DNA of 64,000 nucleotides, from contig NZ_CP040272.1 of the NCBI RefSeq assembly GCF_013393905.1, forward strand, positions 4,894,001 to 4,958,000. Direction: 5' to 3'. This DNA comes from Nostoc sp. C052 (lineage in GTDB: Bacteria > Cyanobacteriota > Cyanobacteriia > Cyanobacteriales > Nostocaceae). A model generated the notes under the pieces. The model was given only the letters and a program-made list of their open reading frames with translations, had not been told where the DNA came from and ran no database searches. Numbering within the stretch: the stretch's first letter is position 1; each line of letters starts with the position of its first letter. Below, in pieces: positions 59,031 through 64,000 of this stretch. The translations under genes were made by a program, and so were the position numbers.

Positions 59031-60065
59031 ATGTTGACCAACTCGCAAACACCAACTGTAGAATCAGTATCATCCAAGTCTTTGCCCGCAGCTGACGCTC
59101 AAATTAGGGTCAGTCAGTTTATGAAACAACTGCAAGACGAAATTACTGAATCATTAGCAAAACTAGATGGTGTAGCTAAGTTTCATGAAGATAGTTGGGA
59201 ACGCCCAGAAGGAGGGGGAGGGCGATCGCGCGTGCTGCGAGATGGTGCAATATTTGAACAAGCAGGTGTAAACTTTTCTGAAGTTTGGGGTTCCCATTTG
59301 CCAGCCTCAATTTTAGCCCAACGCCCGGAAGCAGCAGGGCATGGCTTTTATGCAACAGGCACTTCAATGGTGTTACATCCTCATAATCCTTACGTGCCAA
59401 CAGTTCATCTAAATTATCGCTACTTTGAAGCGGGGCCAGTCTGGTGGTTTGGTGGCGGTTTAGACTTGACACCTTATTACCCCTTTGCTGAAGATGCGAC
59501 ACATTTACACAAGACATTAAAGCAGGCTTGCGACCAGCACCACCCAGAGTATTATCCGGTGTTTAAGAAGTGGTGTGATGAATATTTCTACCTCAAGCAT
59601 CGTGACGAGACAAGGGGTGTAGGTGGTCTGTTTTTTGATTACCAAGATGGCCAGGGTGCTTTATATCGCGGGCCAAATCCCAATGGGGAAGCGGCTATTT
59701 ATAGCAACGAGGTAGGAACACCAGCAACCCGCAATTGGGAAGATTTGTTTAGCTTTGTACAAGGCTGTGGCAGAGCATTTTTACCCGCTTATGTACCAAT
59801 TGTAGAACGACGACATGGGATGGAGTATGGCGATCGCCAACGGAATTTTCAACTCTACCGCCGGGGAAGGTATGTAGAATTTAACTTGGTTTATGACCGA
59901 GGCACCATTTTTGGTCTGCAAACCAATGGACGCACCGAATCAATTCTTATGTCTCTACCACCCTTAGTCCGTTGGGAATATGGCTATCAACCGGAACCAA
60001 ATTCCCCCGAAGCCGAGTTGTATGAAACCTTCTTGAAACCTCAAGATTGGATCAATTGGAAATAA
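59031..60065 (+). CDS. hemF: Oxygen-dependent coproporphyrinogen III oxidase
   Basis: A 344-residue enzyme that decarboxylates two propionates of coproporphyrinogen III with O2 to give protoporphyrinogen IX for haem and chlorophyll. Conserved stretches are FHEDSWERPEGGGGRSRVL, MVLHPHNPYVPTVHLNYRYF, WWFGGGLDLTPYYPFAED and RRGRYVEFNLVYDRGTIFGL, then RTESILMSLPP. The length is usual. It is monocistronic and followed by a dispersed repeat. An oxygen-independent hemN-type gene is not in this window. Confidence 0.97.
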   Translation: MLTNSQTPTVESVSSKSLPAADAQIRVSQFMKQLQDEITESLAKLDGVAKFHEDSWERPEGGGGRSRVLRDGAIFEQAGVNFSEVWGSHLPASILAQRPEAAGHGFYATGTSMVLHPHNPYVPTVHLNYRYFEAGPVWWFGGGLDLTPYYPFAEDATHLHKTLKQACDQHHPEYYPVFKKWCDEYFYLKHRDETRGVGGLFFDYQDGQGALYRGPNPNGEAAIYSNEVGTPATRNWEDLFSFVQGCGRAFLPAYVPIVERRHGMEYGDRQRNFQLYRRGRYVEFNLVYDRGTIFGLQTNGRTESILMSLPPLVRWEYGYQPEPNSPEAELYETFLKPQDWINWK

Positions 60066-60186
60066 TGGGGAATAGGGAATAGGGAGTTATGATAATTATC
60101 CTGATCTTCTCCCAGTTTCCAGTCCCCAATCCTCATTACCCCTTATCCCCAGAGGGGTCCCACCTTCCCCAATCCCCAATCCCTAC
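60066..60186. repeat. Dispersed repeat after hemF
   Basis: GGGGAATAGGGAATAGGGAG on the left is followed by CCAGTCCCCAATCCTCATTA and CCCAATCCCCAATCCC on the right. It shares CCCCTTATCCCCAGAGG with the tract at 57795. Confidence 0.6.
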
Positions 60187-60337
60187 TTCCCACTATTTTC
60201 CTGAGTTAAACTACTAGAGTTAAGCACTTAGCAGAAAAAGGTGACAATTTTAGCTATAGCTTGTTAATCTCAAGTGACAGCATTAGAAAATTCTGCGAGT
60301 AGTTAATCTTAAGAGAAATGTCACGGGGAGGACTTTA

Positions 60338-60706
60338 GTGATTCATATAGACCAAAAAACTTATACAACCCAAGACGGAAACACCGTTATTATCCTGACA
60401 CCAGCAGGCCGTCTTGATATTACCACTGCTTGGCAATTTCGCCTGAAGTTACAGGAGTGTATTTCCAAACTCAGTCGCCATGTAGTTGTAAATCTGGCTC
60501 AGGTAAATTTTATTGATAGTTCTGGTCTTACGTCTTTGGTGGCTGGAATGCGTGATGCTGATAAAGTCAAGGGCAGTTTCCGCATCTGCAATGTACATCC
60601 AGAAGCCAAACTTGTGTTTGAAGTGACGATGATGGATACTGTTTTTGAAATTTTTGAAACAGAAGATGAAGCTTTAGAAGGTGTACCTCGTAGCATTGCC
60701 AGCTAA
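60338..60706 (+). CDS. STAS-domain anti-sigma factor antagonist-like protein
   Basis: A 122-residue protein of the SpoIIAA/RsbV type. The phospho-acceptor motif is VNFIDSSGLTSLVAGM (Ser near 65). GRLDITTAWQFRLKLQE and the C-terminal MDTVFEIFETEDEAL complete the STAS fold. It starts with GTG and has GGGGAGGAC about seven bases upstream. Partner kinase or phosphatase genes are not adjacent, so its switch partner is unknown. Confidence 0.88.
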   Translation: MIHIDQKTYTTQDGNTVIILTPAGRLDITTAWQFRLKLQECISKLSRHVVVNLAQVNFIDSSGLTSLVAGMRDADKVKGSFRICNVHPEAKLVFEVTMMDTVFEIFETEDEALEGVPRSIAS

Positions 60707-60714
60707 AAAAGAGT

Positions 60715-60778
60715 TAGGAGTTAGAAGTTAAGAGTGAGGAATTAATTTATAACTCATAACTTATAATTCATAACTTTA
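60715..60778. repeat. Heptamer-type inverted repeat between STAS gene and cpcT
   Basis: GTTAGGAGTTAGAAGTTAAG on the left, ATAACTCATAACTTATAATT on the right. It separates two convergent genes. Confidence 0.75.
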
Positions 60779-60784
60779 TCTTAT

Positions 60785-61381
60785 TTAATACTGAGTTCGC
60801 TTGGTGTAGCGATAAGGTCCCATAATCGCTCCCCAAGTTGCTTTGCCGGTGGCTGGATCAATTCCTTTGTCGTAGCTGTAAAATTCTGTTGCTGTCGCTG
60901 CAAAACCCAAGGAAACATAAACGCTATTACCAAGATAAGTAAAGCTGCAACGTGTCTCTGGTGGTGGTGTAGCGGTAAACTTGTAGCGATCGCCAGCTAG
61001 TTTTTCTTGAGTAACTCTTAGGATACAACCTGGTAGTAAATCTAATTGTTCTGGTGTCAGTGTGTTTAGTAGAGCAGGGTTATCACCTGCGCCTCTTAAT
61101 GCACCTGGATCTTGAGGCATATAATATTGTACTTCCACGGTTGTGTCAGAGTTTCTCCCCTGACGCAACCGGATAATTCGCTGGCGATAGGGTTGATCTA
61201 GGGTAATAACGTTAGCCTGTTCGGCAAACAAGGTAATGCTATCTTCTGTGAAGATATTAACTTGTCTTTGCCACAGACGTAGATGGACATACCAAACTGG
61301 TTCTGCTATAGCTTGTTCCCGATTATCAAATTCACCAGTTAGGTACTCACCTAAAGCAATTAACTGTGGCGAGAAATTCAT
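60785..61381 (-). CDS. cpcT: CpcT/CpeT-type phycobilin lyase
   Basis: A 198-residue lyase-family protein that attaches phycocyanobilin to Cys153 of the phycocyanin beta subunit in CpcT members. Motifs are LTGEFDNREQAIAEPVWYVH, LRLWQRQV, then PYRQRIIRLR and GDRYKFTATPPPETRCSFTY, and the late GPYRYTKRTQY. The length matches CpcT. CpeT-like paralogues also exist, so exact substrate is inferred. No phycobilisome structural gene is adjacent; thf1 lies divergently 197 bases away. Confidence 0.88.
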   Translation of the reverse strand: MNFSPQLIALGEYLTGEFDNREQAIAEPVWYVHLRLWQRQVNIFTEDSITLFAEQANVITLDQPYRQRIIRLRQGRNSDTTVEVQYYMPQDPGALRGAGDNPALLNTLTPEQLDLLPGCILRVTQEKLAGDRYKFTATPPPETRCSFTYLGNSVYVSLGFAATATEFYSYDKGIDPATGKATWGAIMGPYRYTKRTQY

Positions 61382-61578
61382 AAATGCAATAAATAAATCA
61401 TTAAGGATAATAATTTTTGGGAGAAAAGGTCTTATGTCCTGTGGGTACTAGCTTAAAAAATACTTCTGATGTGTATATATTGTAAATGAAACCGTCACTC
61501 GCTAAAAGCTCAACTTGGCAAAGTAGCCTTTAAGCGACAAAATAAAGATACGTCGCCCTTAACATTTCTTTTTTCTTT

Positions 61579-62286
61579 GTGAATAACGTCCGTACAGTCT
61601 CCGATACAAAGCGAACTTTCTACAATCTTCACACCCGTCCGATTAACACTATTTATCGTCGGGTAGTAGAAGAATTGATGGTGGAAATGCATCTGCTGTC
61701 AGTAAATATCGATTTTAGCTACAATCCAATTTATGCCTTGGGTGTCGTCACTACTTTTGACCGTTTCATGGAAGGCTATCAACCAGAACGGGATCAAGAA
61801 TCAATTTTTAATGCCTTATGTCAGGCTATAGAAAAAGATCCGCAACAATATCGGCAGGATGCCCAAAGACTGCAAGCTGTAGCTAAAGGTTTGCCAGTTA
61901 AAGATTTAATTGGCTGGCTGGCCCAAACTACTTACTTAGATAGAGATACTGACTTGCAAGCACAACTGCAAGCGATCGCCAACAATCCTAACTTTAAATA
62001 CAACCGTTTGTTTGCAATTGGTGTATTTTCATTATTAGAACAGTCCGATCCCGCATTGGTTAAAGACGAAAAGCAACTTACTGAGGCGCTAAAAGCGATC
62101 GCAGCCGGTCTGCACCTTTCCGATGACAAACTCAACAAGGATTTGGAATTATACCGTTCTAACCTAGACAAAATGGCGCAAGCACTGATAGTGATGGCAG
62201 ATATGCTCTCAGCCGATCGCAAAAAGCGCGAGCAACGTAAACAACAATCAACTACCCCAGTTGCTCCCCCAAGTTCCAACGAATAG
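61579..62286 (+). CDS. thf1: Photosystem II biogenesis protein Psb29/Thf1
   Basis: A 235-residue protein (Psp29/Psb29, plant THF1) needed for photosystem II repair and control of FtsH levels. The signature is VRTVSDTKRTFYNLHTRPIN then TIYRRVVEELMVEMHLL, then YNPIYALGVVTTFDRFMEGY. KYNRLFAIGVFSLLE lies mid-protein and a coiled-coil-like, Gln/Lys-rich tail ends it. The start is GTG at 61579. Followed by a heptamer-type repeat. Confidence 0.95.
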   Translation: MNNVRTVSDTKRTFYNLHTRPINTIYRRVVEELMVEMHLLSVNIDFSYNPIYALGVVTTFDRFMEGYQPERDQESIFNALCQAIEKDPQQYRQDAQRLQAVAKGLPVKDLIGWLAQTTYLDRDTDLQAQLQAIANNPNFKYNRLFAIGVFSLLEQSDPALVKDEKQLTEALKAIAAGLHLSDDKLNKDLELYRSNLDKMAQALIVMADMLSADRKKREQRKQQSTTPVAPPSSNE

Positions 62287-62360
62287 TTAAGAGATAGGAG
62301 TGAGGAGTAGTTAATAGTTATTAACTCCTAACTCTTAACTCATCACTCCTAACTCTTAAA
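62285..62360. repeat. Heptamer-type inverted repeat after thf1
   Basis: AGTTAAGAGATAGGAGTGAG and its partner AACTCATCACTCCTAACTC flank ATAGTTATT. It lies between convergent thf1 and the holin-like gene, starting within the thf1 stop. Confidence 0.8.
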
Positions 62361-62361
62361 T

Positions 62362-62724
62362 TTAGACACCCAATATTTTGTAGATTAAGCTGTTAATTAT
62401 AGTCAGTGCAAATGCTCCAATAACAGCACTCCAAATGCCGTAACGCAAGCGAAAGCCTTCGACTAACCAAGCAGCAATACTAAAACAAACCACAGCAATC
62501 ATAAATGTGAAAATGCTGGATAATAAGTCTAAGGTAAGTAAATTTGGTACTGCAAAAACGAGGCTTAAAATCGGTCTGACTATTGCCGTCACGATACCAA
62601 GCACTGCGGCAGAAAGGAAGGCTTTACCTGGAGTGTCAATTTCGACTCCCAGAGGCAATTTGCTAATTATCAACAAGCTGATAGCTGTTACTACCCAAAC
62701 AATTAAAAGCGTCACAATATTCAT
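62362..62724 (-). CDS. Phage holin family 4-type membrane protein
   Basis: A 120-residue protein with four membrane helices (about 5-23, 33-53, 64-86, 95-115). LPLGVEIDTPGKAFLSAAVL, then GIVTAIVRPILSLVFAVPNL fits the holin_4_2 superfamily (YvlD-like). Despite the name, chromosomal members are ordinary small membrane proteins of unknown function. No phage genes are nearby. Confidence 0.85.
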   Translation of the reverse strand: MNIVTLLIVWVVTAISLLIISKLPLGVEIDTPGKAFLSAAVLGIVTAIVRPILSLVFAVPNLLTLDLLSSIFTFMIAVVCFSIAAWLVEGFRLRYGIWSAVIGAFALTIINSLIYKILGV

Positions 62725-62887
62725 GCCACAACCCCTGAAACGTGAATGGCAATTGGTGATAAATTACTTCACTTTATCTGTGGAAAAATCTTTAAAGCTC
62801 AACCAATTATTTATAAATTAGCAGTAATTTTTTCTCTAGCCGAATTTTATTTCAGATATCTTTAGGTTTGGAAAAGAGATTGAAGAG

Positions 62888-62985
62888 AAATGGGGAGTGG
62901 GGAGTGGGGAGCAGGGAGAAGAATTATTCCCCTCCGCCCCCGCACCCTGCACCTCTGCCTCTTTTCAATGCCCCATATCCCTAGA
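62888..62985. repeat. Dispersed purine-then-pyrimidine repeat after exbD
   Basis: GGGGAGTGGGGAGTGGGGAG on the left, CTCCGCCCCCGCACCCTGCA on the right, ending CAATGCCCCATATCCC. It lies directly past the exbD stop on the minus strand. Confidence 0.6.
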
Positions 62986-63666
62986 TCATCTTTTAAGAGG
63001 AGGTTGGGTTTGTTTGGGTGCTACAGGCGCTTGAGATGCTGGTGGGTTTGAAAGACCAGGATTGATCGGACTGATGCCTTGTCCAGTTGGAGGCTGACTT
63101 ATGCTAGGAAAGGGCACAGAATTAGGTGCTGAGGGAAATTTAGGGGTAATATTCCCTTCAGGATTGATACCTGGAAGTGGTGCTGCACCAGGATTGATTG
63201 GGAAAGAGGGGACAGTAGGCTGGTTAAGTGAGTTTATGGGTGGTTGAGATGGGCCAGGGATAATTCCCAAAGAAACGCGATCGCCCCCTACTTGCCGCAG
63301 TAAGTCCAATGTCTCAATTACATCATTGTAAGTTGCTGTCCGTGAAGCATTCAGCACAACAATAGCATTGGGATTTTGTTGGAGATACTGTTTTAAACTC
63401 TGTCTCAAATCTTCCTGTTTTACAGGTTGCTTTTCTATGTAAGTATTACCAACAGCATCAATAGTCACAATCACACTTCCAGTCTGTGATGTTATTCCAG
63501 ATACGCTACTAGGGCTGGCTTTAGGTAAATCAACATTGATTGCCTGTTGCCTGGTAAATTGTAATGCCGCTAACAAAAAAAACGTCAGAATACAAAAAAC
63601 TACATCAATTAAAGGGATGATTTGAATTTGGACTTCTTCAATTGGAGTATGTAGATTAACTTTCAT
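62986..63666 (-). CDS. ExbD/TolR family biopolymer transport protein
   Basis: A 226-residue protein. The N-terminus VNLHTPIEEVQIQIIPLIDV leads into one membrane helix (VVFCILTFFLLAALQF, about 20-37) with the conserved Asp of ExbD at IPLIDV. The periplasmic domain follows (VTIDAVGNTYIEKQPVKQED, LLRQVGGDRVSLGIIP). A Pro/Asn/Ser-rich tail of about 80 residues is longer than in classical ExbD. With ExbB it uses the proton gradient to drive outer-membrane uptake. It lies 42 bases after the exbB stop. Confidence 0.9.
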   Translation of the reverse strand: MKVNLHTPIEEVQIQIIPLIDVVFCILTFFLLAALQFTRQQAINVDLPKASPSSVSGITSQTGSVIVTIDAVGNTYIEKQPVKQEDLRQSLKQYLQQNPNAIVVLNASRTATYNDVIETLDLLRQVGGDRVSLGIIPGPSQPPINSLNQPTVPSFPINPGAAPLPGINPEGNITPKFPSAPNSVPFPSISQPPTGQGISPINPGLSNPPASQAPVAPKQTQPPLKR

Positions 63667-63708
63667 GTCTTACTCTAAAATCTGGTTCGGGGGTTGAATT
63701 TTTGACTA

Positions 63709-64000
63709 TTAATTAGCTGTATTCGGGGGTTCAGGAGGTTCAGGAAGCCTAGTTTTTTCTGGCTTGCGGGGTGGAGTGAAATTTTCCCGAATAATTGCTG
63801 GTGTCCGATTGCTAAAATCAGGTGGGGACTGGCGATAGAGCAATTCCATCTCATTTCCTGCCTTCCGAAAAACTTTGACTTGGTTGACTACAAAACTTTG
63901 AAATAGGCGGTAAAATACCAAAGCAATAATCGCAACTATTAGGCCACTTGCCGTACTAATTAAGGATTCACCAATACCAGTAGTCACCCCAGCAGTAGAT
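63709..64000 (-). CDS. MotA/TolQ/ExbB proton channel family protein (5' part outside the window)
   Basis: The last 96 or so residues are visible, open to the right edge. GIGESLISTASGLIVAIIAL, then VFYRLFQSFV is the C-terminal ExbB/TolQ helix with the GL-x-VAI pattern. A soluble tail follows (NEMELLYRQSPPDFSNRTPA and PEPPEPPNTAN). It is the upstream partner of exbD, forming the energising channel. The missing N-terminal part cannot be assessed. Confidence 0.88.
   Translation of the reverse strand, partial: STAGVTTGIGESLISTASGLIVAIIALVFYRLFQSFVVNQVKVFRKAGNEMELLYRQSPPDFSNRTPAIIRENFTPPRKPEKTRLPEPPEPPNTAN

Noticed and set aside
62362..62724. Prophage hint from the holin-like protein
   Set aside because: Chromosomal holin_4_2-type proteins are common and no phage gene is nearby.

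Overview
The window reads as chromosomal DNA of a filamentous, heterocyst-type cyanobacterium close to Nostoc. It carries genes for photosystem II (psbX, psbO, thf1/psb29), photosynthetic NDH-1 (ndhS), phycobilisomes (a CpcT-type lyase), ycf66, a CrtW carotenoid ketolase, cyanobacterial glutathione and haem enzymes, a KGK-domain protein and a PEP-CTERM surface protein. HIP1 sites (GCGATCGC) are dense, and the spacers hold heptamer repeats of the AACTCCT type known from heterocystous cyanobacteria. Species assignment is inference.

Layout. 1-8.3 kb: ycf66 (cut by the left edge), psbX, yggT, accC, a tRNA-Leu(GAG), a chorismate-lyase-like gene, a DUF3352 protein and a cytochrome c assembly gene. 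8.4-12.3 kb: accessory block with a KGK protein, a repeat-domain protein of unknown function, a DUF4351-type protein and a SemiSWEET gene preceded by the relic of a second copy. 12.3-17.1 kb: radical SAM protein, two small proteins, crtW and cofG. 17.3-20.8 kb: two-gene ATPase plus TPR cassette, then a MazF-type toxin-antitoxin pair between 56-bp direct repeats. 21-25.8 kb: hflX (no canonical start codon at its full N-terminus), a PEP-CTERM protein, grxC and gshB. 26.4-29.7 kb: ftsQ and ftsZ on the minus strand. 30.4-36.8 kb: a second ATPase cassette, whose partner is a 1681-residue STAND NTPase with 14 WD40 repeats. 38-45 kb: psbO, a group 3 sigma factor, a lipoprotein pair, glyA and cinA. 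45-47.6 kb: a decaying accessory patch with a stop-interrupted nuclease-like gene, an orphan HicB-like protein and a GmrSD-like DUF262 protein. 47.9-64 kb: DUF2993 protein, UDP-glucose dehydrogenase with UDP-glucuronate decarboxylase, antiporter, HAS-barrel protein, ndhS, rodA, mrp, hemF, a STAS protein, cpcT, thf1, a holin-like protein and exbD/exbB (cut by the right edge).

The strongest candidate for an undescribed system is the pair of paralogous cassettes at 17309-19890 and 30359-36847. In each, a stand-alone ATPase of about 442 residues (Walker A GHxGxGKST, Walker B VIVDNLDR) precedes a partner whose first 160-170 residues form a shared domain. The partner then diverges, to TPRs in one case and to a TPR-like region, a STAND NTPase and WD40 propellers in the other. 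I infer a common ATPase and adaptor core with exchangeable repeat sensors, as seen in signalling or conflict systems; nothing in the sequence proves the function.

Repeats shape the spacers throughout. There are purine/pyrimidine-split G-rich repeats after many stop codons, heptamer repeats, a 148-bp MITE-like palindrome at 58536-58683, and short palindromic repeat fragments that seem to have entered coding sequence.
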